Of a stretch of DNA of 64,000 nucleotides, positions 11,796 through 24,544 are shown one piece after another; within the stretch, counting starts at the first letter, position 1; every line of letters starts with the position of its first letter. Below the pieces are notes generated by a model that saw only the letters and a program-made list of their open reading frames with translations, searched no databases and was not told where the DNA came from. Made by a program: the position numbers and the translations under genes. Origin of the DNA: Cymbidium sinense (taxonomy: Eukaryota > Streptophyta > Magnoliopsida > Asparagales > Orchidaceae); assembly GCA_021442155.1 (NCBI GenBank), contig CM038221.1, forward strand, positions 79,438,494 through 79,502,493. Direction: 5' to 3'.

Positions 11796-13389
11796 ATAAA
11801 CTTTTAATTTTGTTGAGATTAATTGTAATGCACTTAGACTCTCAATATGTTGTGCCTAATCAATTGAGCAATCAATAATTGTTCATGATTGTGTTCATGT
11901 GAAAATTCTTATCCTAAAAGTTAAATTTTACATTTTTGTAAATTTTAAAAAATACACATGTGAGTGGATAATTCTAAATTCATCCATATATTTAAATTTA
12001 AATTCACCAAGAAGTTAAATGATTTAGAATTAAAGCCTCCTATAATTTTGGTTAGATTACATTATTTTAATGTGAGAGGGAAGGGGTCGAGCGATTGTGA
12101 GTAATTTGATTCAAATTATTAGAGGTTGCAAACTAGCTGCATTAAATAATTAAATATTTGACCATTTTAATTTTAATTTTGATTTCATATGAATGATTTC
12201 ATCATGTCATGGAGTTTCATCTCTCTCAACTCCATCTCTCTCATTTTATGATTTTTATAAAAGAATTAAGTTCAACAATTTTATAAAACTTTTTGACAAC
12301 ATAACATAGCCTTAGTGCATTCCATGAAATTAAGCCAATTGACATGCTCTTCTCACTTGCTCCGCACCAAGATTGTGAAGGGAGGTTTTTCCTTCTTGGG
12401 ACCTCAGTTGACAGAGGTCTTCGTAATTTTCCGATCAGACCAAAGATCGCGCACGTGGTCTTCAAATTGCATTTTATTTTGATTTTTAAATGATTTAAAA
12501 TTCATATAATTTTACAATGTTTCGATAGCATAACCACTTAGCAATGTTGCATTTATGGAATTAGCGTGATGGGCACTCTTCGCTCTAAACCCAAGATTAA
12601 TGGAGAGAGAATTTTATCTCTTGTCAAACCCATGATCGATGGTAGATATCTTTATAATTTTTCTCAAACCCAAGATCACATGCATGGGTTTTCTTAATTT
12701 AAGGCCTACAATAAAAAATTTTAGAAAATTTTGGCTAGTATTACATAAAGATTCAAAATTTTGCAAAATGCCCTCATCAAATATTCTTTTTTAAGTCCTA
12801 GCTAGGCTAGAGTTCAATCATGTCGATCACACAAGCATGTCGACACATTACTCTCACTTGAAAATCTCGACCTTGACTCTTCATCTCTTGCATGAAGCAA
12901 CCAATCTCTAGGCCAACCCATCAAACTCATAAAGAGGTTGCCTCACTAGGGCTATACATGATGGGTGGAATTCATGGAGATCGTCCAAGCTAACGGAAAG
13001 GGAGGTCGATTGTTGGGTTGAATGCTTGTAATCATGGGGTCCTCATGTCGCTATTGGATGTGGTTGGGATCACATGTATGGAGATCATGAGTTGAGGTGA
13101 CAAGATTTGGTTGCTCTTCCTTTCCTCACTCTTTTTTGTATTTTATTTGTCAACAAATTGCCCCCAACAAATGTGAAGTGTGAATTGAGAATGGTGCATT
13201 CGTTGCTTTCTTCTTCTTTATTTGTTGTTTGACATCAGTTCTTCTTGTTCGATATATTCATAGAATTCATGTCTTTTTTTCTTATGCAGATCCTTCATAA
13301 TATTTACTTGAAATAGCCCATGTGATATGCCTCTTACTAAGCCTACTGAGGAGCAATATAAGAAACAATTGAAGCTTACGACCCTTACT
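11796..13389. other. Non-coding, possibly transposon untranslated region
   Basis: No ORF resembles a known protein. The stretch 12190-12700 contains loosely repeated text (CCCAAGATT..TTTATCTC..CATGATCG, and AAAGATCGCGCACGTGG versus AAGATCACATGCATGGG), suggesting an old internal duplication. It lies directly upstream of the PMD pseudogene and may be its leader or an LTR; I could not find a matching second LTR. Confidence 0.35.
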
Positions 13390-16300
13390 ATTTAGCTCGG
13401 ATACTGGAACATTTGTTGTGGTATCAAGAGATGTTGATAAGGAGAGACATTGATGAGGATTCATTTGTTCGATCATCCTGTTTTCCTTTTTTAGATTCAA
13501 ATCATCCATTGAGATATGATCCTACTGATTGGATTATCAATTTGAAGTTGAGGCACAATGAAATCTCTCTATTGGAGCGAGTTGTTAATCATCTTAACTT
13601 TGGTGACCAAAATATACTTCATGCGAAGAAGTGTTTCTCCTACAAGTGTTATTCAGCAGTTGAGCTATAGTTTATTGCAACATGAGGTAGAGGATTAGAG
13701 CCCTAAGTATGTATTTGATGCTCCTCTTTAAGCTATCAGTGAATATTTGCATTGGGCACATTACACTTTACAGATGCATCATAAAGTTCTTAAAGAGCTG
13801 ATATTTACCATACAGTTTATGTATCACTCTTCGATTATAGCCATCTTCTTTTCACTTGAATTTGCAGCATAGTGGAGTACTAGGTAGTCACCAATACTTG
13901 TTGGATCAGTCCCCATAAGATGACGACTACATTGACAAATATGCAAGACATCTCGAGTCTCCCTATCTTGGGCATTCCTTATGAGAAATGTATTCCTCCC
14001 AACCATGAGCTCTTTTAGCATCAAGCAACTGGTCAATAGAAGAGAGGGGAGTATATATATTCTTCTAGCCTCCATCATACCTTAGTTCATTATCAGAGAC
14101 TCTTCAAAGAGAGGAGGTCAGGTCGTCGTTGTAAGGTCATTGCTCTTGATGTGTGATCAGAGAGTTTTCTTCAACGAGAAACACACATCACATTTTGCTC
14201 TTCATGATGATCCATTTGGGATTGGTTTGCTATCATGTGAAGAGGCTTCTAGAGTTAAATTTAAGCCTAAGGTAGAGGTTAGTTCTCATCGTATTTTGGC
14301 TCGAGGCATTGATGAAGAGTTATCTCTTATGGCTTTCCTTATTATATGGTTATGTTATTTTGTGTTTCTTGGACGCAGCAAACTTTTTCATCCTGCTACT
14401 CTTCTGATGGCTAGTTTACTTGCCCATGGCCGCTTGTTGTGTTGCATGATTTAAACCATGAATTAGGCAGACTGAGTGTTATGGATAACTCATGTTCTTA
14501 TGATGTGGAGGCCTTATGAAATTAATTACCGATTGGATTCATATTCATGTTTTTGAAGCCTTCATTTGTCCTAAGACACCTTCCTACTTGAGACCAACAC
14601 TTTCCTTCGATTATGTAGTTAAGAGAGCCACAACTATTATAAATCGAGATCAAATCTGAATGTTTATGTTTACTCCTCGTATGACAGATCAATTTTACCT
14701 CATTCATCGACCTCCTTCATATGGCATGCCTACCCAAATTCTCTTATTGACAAAGGGAGACCTCTTTTACATTCATAGACAGGCTAAATATGTACTGCAA
14801 AGTACTTCATTTAATTGAGATCTACTTGGCATTGTTATCATCATTACGAGTCTATTATTTTACAACCCCAATAGAGTAGACATATAGTATGTTTTTACTT
14901 AGGCTATTCCTTTGGATGGGCCTCTGCATATCCTAAGTGTGGTGGACATTTATTTTTTGAAACTATTATCATTGTCTATCCGTTTGGAGGTAGCTTTTAT
15001 AGCTTGGGTCTTCCTACACAATTTGGGGACTAGTTCTTGGTTTTACGTAGCTCTGTGAGATGTTAATACTAGGATTAATCATTTATAGTTATTATGGATT
15101 CGTTATACATTCTCTTTCTTTTTGGAGTCAGACTTCCACATATATAGTTGCAATTTTCAGAGCCCGGCAGGGCACTTGTCTTCCTATTTTCACATAGCTT
15201 ATATTTCTATAGAGTCATCAAATAAATAATGTGAAGGTCGAAAACAAATTCGAGACCCTTCATCTATCTGCACAAGTATAAGTTTATGTCTTTCTTTTCT
15301 TTTCTATATTATTTACATATAAATATGTTTCTTGTTTAGAGTAATCTTTGATTATTACAGATTGAAGACTTTCAACTCATTTAGAGCAAAGTTTAAAACA
15401 AGGCAGACCTGCACCACCTATTCTTAGAGGACCTCAGCACGATCCTTCTCCTTCCTATATTCTAGGCTCTTTTCAAGTGCTAATAGTGTCGGTGTCATGC
15501 TTTTTAATTCTAGATTTAATATCATCATTTACATATGTTGAGTTTCATTTGTTGAATCTTGATTGTAAAATATACTTTTGCAGCCAAGTGAGATGTATGA
15601 GTAACAAGTACATCTGAATTTATTCATGTTTTGCCTCCACTTTCAAGTATTTATTTTCTACCATACAATATTTGTATATAATTTTTCTCATATGTGCAAT
15701 TTTATTAGTAAACAAAGGGCCATTACCAAAGCCAATTGACAGTAAATACACTCTATTTCTATCGACCGGTATTAATGTCACATCCACGAATTCTTGATCC
15801 ACTGAGCTTGTTAGTAGTAAACATATACAAAATTGTGAATGATATTGAGAATCCATCCATGGAAAATTAGTTGGCCACCTTGGCATCTAGTTTTGATTCA
15901 CCCATGTTAAGCTCTACTTGGGTGATAGTGAGTGATGCATCGCAGGACTCCACACCAGATCTTAATTCTGCTAAGAGCAATCCAATTTTTTATCATAGAG
16001 ATATAGCTCAGGAGCATTTATCAAGTAATATTAAGCCTTCTTTCCTTTAAATCGTTGTCTCTATGTTATCATCATAATAGTGTATTGTTATATCTATTGT
16101 TTAAGTTTGGAGCTTTCATGTTTCGTCTTCAAGATAAATTACAAATCTTAGAGATCAATCGATTCTATTTCCTTGGAGAGCTTGTTCTATATAGTGGCAA
16201 CATTACCCCATTTACTATTGAGTGTTAATTTGGAAATCTTGCCTAAGCTCCTCTAACTTTTGTGTGGAGCCAAATTAAGCTACTAGATTGTCCGCTACTT

Positions 16301-16720
16301 TGGGTCTTAAAGTAAAAGAATTGCAGCATATTGCAATTATGGGATCCTATTTGTCGAGATGTTGTGTTTGGATTGTTGCCTTGCATATTCTTATCAAATG
16401 CACTCGCTAATATGAAGACCATGTATGATATTACATTAGATCAAGTTTCTCTCGCTCACCTTGAGACTTTATGATTATGCCAAGGGGACATTTCTTGAGC
16501 ATAGTTTGAACTTCTTGATATTTTTGTTGAGCTGGGCAATTTATAATAAAGAAGATGAGATTTATTGGAGAGGAGATATGTAGTGAGACAGGCTGCTACT
16601 ATTATAAAGAAAGTGTTTATGAATAGACACTCAAGTGTCTGAACTTGAGCATATAGCTTTTTCATTGGCCGGTGATCACAAGGCAACTTATCGATCTTTA
16701 GGAAGAGAGTGGATTCTAGC
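13390..16720 (+). pseudogene. Plant mobile domain (aminotransferase-like) gene, decayed
   Basis: PMD proteins are plant proteins of about 500-900 residues, often carried by transposable elements, with a helical mobile domain and a coiled-coil tail. Fragments appear in order on the plus strand. At 13413-13670 is a helical stretch (YQEMLIRRDIDEDSFVR..). At 13820-14110 the frame is broken by stops. At 14140-14454 is the most diagnostic part, with HFALHDDPFGIGLL and LMAFLIIWLCYFVF..FHPATLLMASLLAHGR, matching the PMD pattern (AFL-x-FWL-x-x-FVF.. MASLMA-x-G). Towards 16480-16690 the frame reads AKGTFLEHS and LAGDHKATYRSLGREW, like the charged coiled-coil tail. Many stops and frameshifts make it non-functional. 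A tandem array follows it directly. A different PMD-like host gene is possible but less likely given the surroundings. Confidence 0.55.
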
Positions 16721-17210
16721 TTATTAGTCCTATACCACTCAATTTATATTCAAGAGATTTAGTCTTATTATTTGTAGTCAGATTATCTTTTGATGACTAC
16801 TCTATCATTTCATATATTTTATACATGAATTTTAGGACTAGTGATTTTCAACTACTATGTTCTTTTTTTTTTTCTTTTGCTTTTAATCAACCTCCTTAAA
16901 TTTGTGAATGAACATATTATTGGCTCAATTATTGAATTTAATATATTGATTCAACCTTTAGACTTATTGAATCAACACTTAGTATTTAGATTCGATCTAT
17001 TTTAGACTTGTTGAATAAAAATTTAATATTTAGATTTGATCCCTTTTGGACTTATTGAATCTAAATTTAATACTTACATTTAGTCCTTTTTAGACTTGTT
17101 GAATAAAAAATTAATATTTAGATTCATTCCTTTTTTTTCTTATTAAATCTAAATTAATATTTAGATTCAGTCCCTTATGGACTTATGAATTTGAATTAAT
17201 ATTTAGATTC

Positions 17211-17227
17211 GATCTTTTTTAGAATGA
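17211..17227 (+). repeat. Left 17-bp TSD of LINE D
   Basis: GATCTTTTTTAGAATGA, identical to 19004-19020. Confidence 0.92.
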
Positions 17228-19003
17228 TGTATTAAGAATAGTTGGTGGTGGAGTCAAAGTGTGCAAGAAAAGATAAAAAATAAGAAGTATTGTTATAAAA
17301 CTTGGTTTAGATGTAAAACTTCGAAAAATTGGGGAAAGATATAAAATGGCTGAGATTAAGAAAGAGATAAAAAATTTAGCTTTAGTGATTTATACAATAG
17401 ATTACACCAAAGAAGGTGAAAGATGTATGTATAAGTTAGCCAACCAAAGAGATAGGAGAAATAAACATAGTTAGTAGGTGTATTAAGAATTAAAATAATA
17501 AAATACTTTTTTTAGAAAATGATATTGAAAATAGGTGGATGAGGTATTTTGATAAACTTTTCAATAAAAGATCAAAGACGATTGATTTTAGCAACCTTAA
17601 TTCTAAACAAAATAGAGAATTTCATTTTATCATCATTAGTAAATGAAAATGAAGAAAACTTTAAAGAAAATGAAATGTGGAAAACAGAACCGGATAATAT
17701 TCCAATAGAAGTGTGAAATGTTTAGGAGATCAAGGAATTTCTTTATTTACAAATCTTTTAATGTCATTTTAAAGACTAAAAGATGGATGAGTGGAGAAAG
17801 AGTTTGTTATATTTAAGAATAAAGGTGATGCACAAGAGTGCAAATTATAGAGGAATTAAGTTAATGTGCCATACATTAAAATTATGGGAGAGAGTAGCAT
17901 AGGTTACGATGTGATACGTTTCTTTCACAATCGCTTTTGTTTCATGGTAGATCTACTATGGATGTTATACATTTGTTAAGGGGTTTGATGGAAAAGCATA
18001 GAGAAAGTAAGGAGGATCTATATATGATATTTATTGATTTAGAGAAATCATGATAAAGTTTCAAGAGATGTTCTTTGGAGAGTTCTGAGAAAGAGTTAAT
18101 ATTGGTTTATATTCAAGTCATTAAGGATATGTATACTGAGTCAAGTACTTGTGTCCAAACACAAGGAGGATTGACAAAATATTTTCCTATTTCAATTGGA
18201 TTACATCAAGGATCGCCTTTAAGCCCTTATCTTTTACTTTAGTTATGACTTTACAAGAAGAAGATGTACATTGGTGTATGCTTTTCCGATGACATTCTTC
18301 TTGTTGATAAGACTAGAGGGAGTCCAATAAACTTGAATTATGGAGGTCAACTCTAGAGTCTAAAGGTTTTCATTTAAGTAGATCTAAAATTGAATATATG
18401 AGTGTAATTTTAGTTGTAGAAGTTCTGATAGTTGTGACATTAGGTGAACAAGTCATTAAGAGTGGCGTGATATTTAGGCTCTATTGTTCAAAATGATGGT
18501 GAAATAGATGGAGATGTTATTAGTAGAATTAAGTTGGATGGTTGAAGTGGAGAAATGTATCCGCCTATTATGTGATAGAAAAGTTCCATTAAACTTAAGA
18601 GAAAATTTTATAAGAAGACCTGCAATGAATTGTAGAAGAAAATAAAAAAGAGAAGCATAAGCTAAGAGAGATGAGGATGCTTAGGTGGATGAATGGCTTT
18701 ACTCTTAGAGATAGAATGCAAAATGAGTATATTCGGGAAAAAGTTGAGTAGCTCCATGGTAAATAAGATTAGGGAGAGTCCTTAAATGGTTTGGCCACAT
18801 AAAGCGCCCATGACCGATTAGAGTAGATGCATTAGATTTATGTTAAAAAAAAGGTAGGTAGACAAAAAGACTTGGTTAAGATGTATAAAAAATGATCTTA
18901 GTATACTTGATTTAAATGAGAATTTGATACACATAAGATACAATGGAGACGAAGGATTCATGAAATACCCCATCTAGTGGGATTAAGGCTTGTTGTTGTT
19001 GTT
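17228..19003 (+). mobile_element. RTE LINE copy D, 5'-truncated
   Basis: A 1776-bp LINE bounded by a perfect 17-bp TSD and ending in GGCTTGTTGTTGTTGTTG. It starts just upstream of the RT domain, so the endonuclease is absent through 5' truncation. Conserved blocks occur in order: the pre-RT segment ending KEGERCMYKLAN (about 17411), an RT core with LYMIFIDLEKS (about 18018), a GLHQGSPLSPYLL block (about 18205), the catalytic motif F-S-D-D at 18282-18293, and QNDGEIDGDVISRI (about 18485). Several frameshifts and stops separate the blocks, so it is inactive. It is the best-defined RTE insertion in the window. Confidence 0.92.
17390..18950 (+). pseudogene. Reverse transcriptase remnant of LINE D
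   Basis: RT of the RTE clade copies LINE RNA at a nicked target. The catalytic aspartates are still visible (FSDD, where the family norm is FADD), as are the template-grip block (GLHQGSPLSPYLL) and the downstream QNDGEIDGD block, but these lie in different frames with stops between them. No endonuclease domain is present. The C-terminal part (RMLRWMNG-like, near 18680) is recognisable by comparison with copies B and A. Confidence 0.8.
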
Positions 19004-19020
19004 GATCTTTTTTAGAATGA
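19004..19020 (+). repeat. Right 17-bp TSD of LINE D
   Basis: GATCTTTTTTAGAATGA, identical to 17211-17227; it also returns the reader to the 44-bp array. Confidence 0.92.
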
Positions 19021-19085
19021 ATCCAAATTAATACTTAGATTATGTCCTTTTTTTGAACTTATTGAATTTAAATTTATGTGTTAAC

Positions 19086-20540
19086 TCAACTTCTACTTGT
19101 GGAGTCAACTTATTTATTCCACACTTTTGGGTTTGCGAATAGTGTAATTAGCTCTCCTTTAGAGCTTGTTGTGCATGAATTATTGAATCGGCCTTTAGGC
19201 TTGTTGAATCATTATTTCATTATCCAAACTCAGCTATTTAAGCTTGTTGAGTTTGAAAATTAAAATATTGATTCCACTCCTTTGAGGCCGCTCTATTGAG
19301 TTTATTACACCACATCTAAATATTTAAGCTCAATCTTTTAGATATGCTGAGCTCATATATGTTATATATTGATCAACTCTTAACAATCATGAACTCCACT
19401 TTTTTTAATTGAACAAAGCTCCTCTAATAGAAGGATTTTTTCTTTACATTGAAAAAAATATATAAAATTGCCCCTAATTTCAGGGAGATTTTTCTTTTAG
19501 AATGAGAATATTTTAGCTCTCCTTTTGAGCTTATATGCACTTAACGACTTATCATTTTTTGAATAAATAGTTTGTAGTCAATTTTGACTTTTTTGTGTTT
19601 GTTAAGCATAATATGCTTATTAGTTATGCAAAATATCATTTGAGATATTGTTATTTTTCAGGGGCTTAAACATGATACTCTTTATATCAGTGAGTTGATA
19701 AGCTCCCCTTTAAATACTCTTTAATAATATAAAGTATTTCTCAACTTGAGTAAAACTCTCCAATTCGATAATAAAGAATTATAGATCTTCTACGCTAATA
19801 CTAATAAATGCACTCATCTTGAAGTTTCTTGAATGAACCATACGGTCATGAACTCAAGTTATCCTTGCTCTACATATTTTCAAATTTTGTTGAGCTTGGA
19901 GCTGAACATTGTCTAAAGCTTTGAGTTCTTTTAGCTATATATGGATAGTTTCTTCTATTGCAGGTTTATTTTGGATTGCAATACAATGTGAAGGTAATTC
20001 TAGTTCAAGAGAAAGTATAACTTCTACTCCGAAGACTAGTGAATATAGTGTTCACTATATTTCATTATATGTAATATGCCACAAGGCTTCTATTAATTTA
20101 TCATGATATTCTCTTTTATTTTTAGAAATGATTTTTCTAAGTAGTTTAACTAACGTTTGTTAAATGTCTTAATGAGAACATTAGCCTTTGATTATATATC
20201 GAGAAATAACATCAATCTATCTTGCATTTCTTAATTAAACGATAGATTTTAACAATATTAAAGGCAGTGTCATTATCTTAATATGATTTACCGAAGCACT
20301 TTAAATCAATAAACAATATGATCTCGAAGAACTTCATTACATTGTCCCTTCTTTTAATAGAATTATTTCTACTCATTTTGAGAAATAATGGCGGCAACCA
20401 AAATGAATCGGTGTCTCGTGGATAATGGATGGTCTATTAGACCGAATATATTACTTTCCCAACTCTCAAATGACCAGGATGCCACCATTAAATGCAAGGC
20501 ATTAAGTGGTCGATGTAGTGTGTCTTCATATATCTGACAC
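19086..20540. other. Non-coding, weakly repetitive
   Basis: Contains scattered AGCTCTCCTTTxGAGCTT words (about 19150, 19517, 19700) suggesting an eroded continuation of the tandem region downstream of the PMD pseudogene. Frames at 19078-19263 and 19909-20106 show no known motif. Confidence 0.45.
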
Positions 20541-21076
20541 TAAGGCTGCAAATGAACTGAGCCGAGCCGAACATGTGTATTCGAGTTCAAGTATCATTAT
20601 TGTGCTCGAGCTCGATTCAAGCATTTTAGGATGATGGTCAAGCTTGAGGAGTTTGAGCTCAATTCGGTTGTCACTCAATTCAAGCTCAATTCAAATTGGA
20701 TTATCAAACGGCAGCTCTATTAAACAAAACAAAGCTTTAATATAGCCTTAATGAGCTTGTTCACGAGTATCTTGTTGGGAAATATACATGAGTTGTATCA
20801 ATTAAAGCTTATTAAGCCTAAAAAAATAAATATTTAAATAATACTATTCACAAACAAGATTTAATCGAGCCATAATCGAACTCCTTAACAAGCTTGTTTG
20901 AGCTTTATATTGTTCATTAACATAAACGAATCAATGACAAGTTGCTCAAGCTTGTTCATTTAGCAATCAAATATTATTTATAAAAGTGTTCTCATTTGAT
21001 TAGTTAATCAAACAATCATAATGAGTTCCAATCAAATGCCAGTAACTTGTCAAACGCTTATTTCATTTGCAACTTA
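20541..21076 (+). mobile_element. hAT-like MITE, copy 1
   Basis: Non-coding, 536 bp, with imperfect TIRs: the left end is TAAGGCTGCAAATGAACTGA and the right end, reverse-complemented, is TAAGTTGCAAATGAAATAAG. The body is full of GAGCTTG/CAAGCTC words. It matches the element at 28157-28724 in reverse orientation across its whole length (for example AATACTATTCACAAACAAG near 20860 against its complement near 28405). Length, TIR form (TARGGCTGCAAA) and the 8-bp TSD of the other copy point to the hAT superfamily. The flanking 8-mers here (TCTGACAC, GAACTATG) do not match. Confidence 0.7.
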
Positions 21077-22489
21077 GAACTATGCTAGGATAATAGTATC
21101 TATGTGTTTAATTTTAATTTTATCTTTGGACGATTGATGCACTACATAATCCTTCAAGGGCTTTAACCATAACTACTTTAACTTTATCTATCCTAAACAT
21201 CCCAACCACATTTAGTCAAATGAGCAGTGATATAATGTATCATCCATGAGGACATATCATAACATACTCTATGAAAATTGATAGGCTTTTGATTTGTCTT
21301 TTGGTAATCTACTATCTTTAAGATAAGTGATGTATGGTTCCCTCTAACCATATTCTTCAACTACTGTTATACTTTTTTTATTTTCTTTGATTTTAAAAGC
21401 TTGAAGAAGGGTTGATGTTAATGCTATGGAATGTTATTGTGAATGGTTCTCCTTAAAAATCTATCATTTTTTTAGCTAATTTAATAAACACATCGACATT
21501 ATCATTTTCCTAACATGTACTTCATTTTCCAACAAGCACAAAAGAGGAAAAGAACAAGCAAGTAGAATATATCTTATTTAAAAAAATAAAAAAAAAACTA
21601 GATGGGTATCACAAGAATTCGCATTGACCAACAAGTGTTGCAACACTTGTCACTTAAAAAAGGAATTGCTTCCATTTTTATATTTTATTTTGTTAAAAGG
21701 TTGGACAATCATATGACGCATCATCTACAACACTTGAGAGATCATGAGAAGAGAAGGTGGACAAAGGCTAGCTTTCACTTATTTAAACCGCTCTCATATG
21801 AACTAGCTTGGCGCCATTATAGTGCCCAAGAAAGAAGAAACTAGAGTCCTTAATTTTGAAGATTATATATATATATATATATATATATAAAGATTGTTTC
21901 ATATAATAATTGTAAAAATGAAAAATTAAGTTATGATAATCGAGACGTCATCAAAAAATCTCTTTAATAAAGTACGAATCTTGATACAATTCTTAAATTG
22001 AAAACTTTTTAAAATAGATTAAAGATCAGTCATCTATCGATTTTAACAAAATTATAGTCAAGCTGAATATCTAAATGAAATAAATTTAATGACACCAAAA
22101 GCAATCTAAATCGAGCCTAAATAAGCTCAAATCAAGTACTTAAAGATAAGAATCTTCAAAACATTAATTTAAAGGTCAAACGATCTTCAAATTTGACATG
22201 TTTATGGTCAAATTGAATAGCTTGATAAAAGAAATTCAACGCCTATAATAACTCAATTCTAAGGTCATTAAGGTACTTAAATGTTAAAGAATCTATGATC
22301 AAAGCATTCAATACCATCCAATGGAATGTTTTAAGATTTTTGCTAAATTTGTCAAAATGTTATTTTCAAAACTCGATAAATAGAACCTCATTCTCAATAT
22401 TAAAGACAAGAGAGCTAAAATCTATTCTAAAGCTTAAAGTTGACCACAACCAATAGTTATCATCAATAACAATAGTTGTTGTAGCCCAT
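21077..22489. other. Intergenic with (AT)n microsatellite
   Basis: An (AT)n run occupies 21864-21889. The open frame 21602-21844 (plus) encodes a basic, His/Arg-rich 80-residue peptide with no known motif. Nothing else is supported. Confidence 0.5.
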
Positions 22490-22735
22490 CCACCACACCA
22501 TACGGTAGTGTAGCCTTGTATTTCTAGGCTACTTAATTAACCCAATCTTCTCTAGTTAATGTGAAGGGTGGAAATCTATAACTTCATCTATATAGTGTAT
22601 TTTGACTAGGTCAAGTCCTATGGATTTTTATCTTTTTGGGTTTTCCATATAAAAACTCTACTGTTTTTTCTCTATTATTTGTGTGTGCTAATTTTTGTGC
22701 ATACCTAAGACATTCAATTTTACTCTGCTACAACA
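22490..22735 (+). mobile_element. Possible Ty1/copia LTR fragment
   Basis: The text AGTCCTATGGATTTTTATCTTTTTGGGTTTTCCATATAAAAACTC (22613-22657) followed by a T-rich segment and TTTGTGTGTGC resembles the R-U5 half of many plant Ty1/copia LTRs, in which 'ttgggttttccacgtaaaaatct' is common. No partner LTR or internal domain was found nearby, so this would be a solo or truncated LTR. Confidence 0.3.
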
Positions 22736-22834
22736 ATTTTTTTAGCACATAATAATAATTAGAATAATTAAATATTTAATGTAATCTTTTTTAATATATA
22801 TTAGCAGACAGGTGTGTATTGACTTTTCCCCTTA

Positions 22835-23517
22835 TTTAAAATTATGTAATAAAAAATCTATCTTAGTGCTTTTTTGAAAAAATCGTAATATGGCTTACAC
22901 CTCATTGGCATTATGTTACACCTCACATGCCAAGTCAAGTCAAGCCTCAACGTGAGCCTCACCACAATTTTTGTGAAGTGCACATCAAAGTTAAGAAAAA
23001 TTATATATAAATAATTATGAAATGATTTCTCAAGATAGACATTAATTAAGCGCCTCTCCTCTCGTGCCCTCTCCACCTCTTACGCACAGTGTTGACCACC
23101 GATGTCCCATCCATACTTGTAATGTTCTTATTTTAATATTGGATAACTAGAGTGAGAGAGAAAACTTATTATTTTAAACTTATTTTGAATTATTATGTTA
23201 TTAGTTTTTACATTGATATCTTGAGTTACTTTGATGTTAGTTTAGTCTAACACTTCTTACTCCATGATTTAATGTGAGTTGTGAATATATTATTTAATAC
23301 TTTGTACAAATTTATTGCATCCTACTTATATTAGGATGTTAATACATATTTTAAAAAAGTTAATAAATTAGGATAATTCTTGCTTTGTAGTTAGATATGT
23401 GTATAATATTTCTTACTTTGCAATTTATTGATTACGAGGCTTACAACTCAAAATGTCTTGAGGCTTATATCTCAACCAACAAAAAAGTATTTCAATATCT
23501 GATTGCACAATTTTAAA
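22835..23517 (-). mobile_element. MITE-like TIR element, copy 2
   Basis: Reverse-orientation copy of the element at 1734-2422, 683 bp against 689 bp. In reverse complement it begins TTTAAAATTGTGCAATCAGATATTG.. and passes through the 'aagcctcaagac' motif as in copy 1; its other end (TTTAAAATTATGTAAT at 22835) is the mutated opposite TIR. The open frame 22858-23076 (minus) is accidental. Confidence 0.6.
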
Positions 23518-24540
23518 CTTTGACTTTTCTCATGAATTTTAGCTATTTTGTGATTTAATTTTTCTCCACCACTCATTGGTGTGATCTATTTTGAGAAATA
23601 GGCAATGGTTAAGTACTTTTCATTGTGTTCATGAGCCTTGAACTAGTTTTATGCAATGCTTTGTCCATTGCTTGTCATTGATGTTGCATTTGATCAAGCT
23701 TTGAGACCAATTTGGGCATCAAAATTTGAGTTATATTTATTGGAATAAAATTTTTATCAATGAATGCGATAAGCAGGTAGTTGGAAAAATTATTTGTTCA
23801 TTAACTTCGTTCTGTATTCATTTGAATTTCAATGGCAATTAAAAGCAATAGTAGAAAACTAGAAGGACAATATAGCATATGCAAAGTACCAAACACTTTT
23901 ACAAACACCTCATAAACTTGAAACATCCGAGGCCTCTAGAAAAGGCAAACTCCATGATTCAGCCATCCTCTGTTCAAAAAGAAAGATAACTTCAGGATAC
24001 CTCTACACCCACTAGAATAATTTTGGTGATTCTCGGTGTTTTACTTATGAATAAAGCAAACTGAAAATTTGTGAGTGTTCCTTTGAAAGGAATAAGTGCA
24101 ACATGAAAAGATCAATCAATCCAACATTCACACATGACAGTGTAAGATCATTTCATGAACAATAAACTAAAACTAAAAAGTGGGTACAAGGTTAACGACA
24201 GATGTGTAACGCTCACAATGAAAGTAAGGCTTCTGTGAGCTTAACTAACCATAACTTGAACACTAAAGCTACTACTACTGGAGGAGAAATTTCATTTTTA
24301 TTATTTATTATTATTATTATTTTTTTTATTTTATTTTTTTTGTGTGTGGAGATGGGGGAATAGCTTAAGAGATTCAAAACTGGACCATCCCTATAAAGGA
24401 CTACAGGCTACCAATTCCAGTTCAAATAAGGTAGCATTTGTGTTTATTTAACTAATTACACAATTAGTTGCATTAATATTGTTATAGTTGGTTTTACAAA
24501 ATTGTTTTTTTAATGCATACAGCAAATAAGTAATGATATT
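23518..24540. other. Intergenic, no gene seen
   Basis: Includes a TTA/TTTTA-rich low-complexity run at 24295-24340. No coding similarity recognised. Confidence 0.5.
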
Positions 24541-24544
24541 ATCT

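Larger units (their letters stand above)
16929..19085 (+). repeat. 44-bp degenerate tandem array, split by LINE D
   Basis: About eight units of the form GACTTRTTGAAT.AAATTTAATATTTAGATTYRRTCCYTTTT. Units start near 16961, 17005, 17049, 17093 and 17138, with two shortened ones before 17211. LINE D (17228-19003) interrupts the array; about two more units continue at 19004-19085. Further downstream (to about 19560) looser repeats with AGCTCTCCTTTAGAGCTTGTTG appear. The array lies just 3' of the PMD pseudogene. Confidence 0.8.

Noticed and set aside
12241..12465. Minus-strand frame with a basic centre
   Set aside because: It overlaps an apparent old duplication of non-coding text (12190-12700) and resembles no family.
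21602..21844. 80-residue basic peptide
   Set aside because: No known motif or supporting context. Open length is not unusual by chance.
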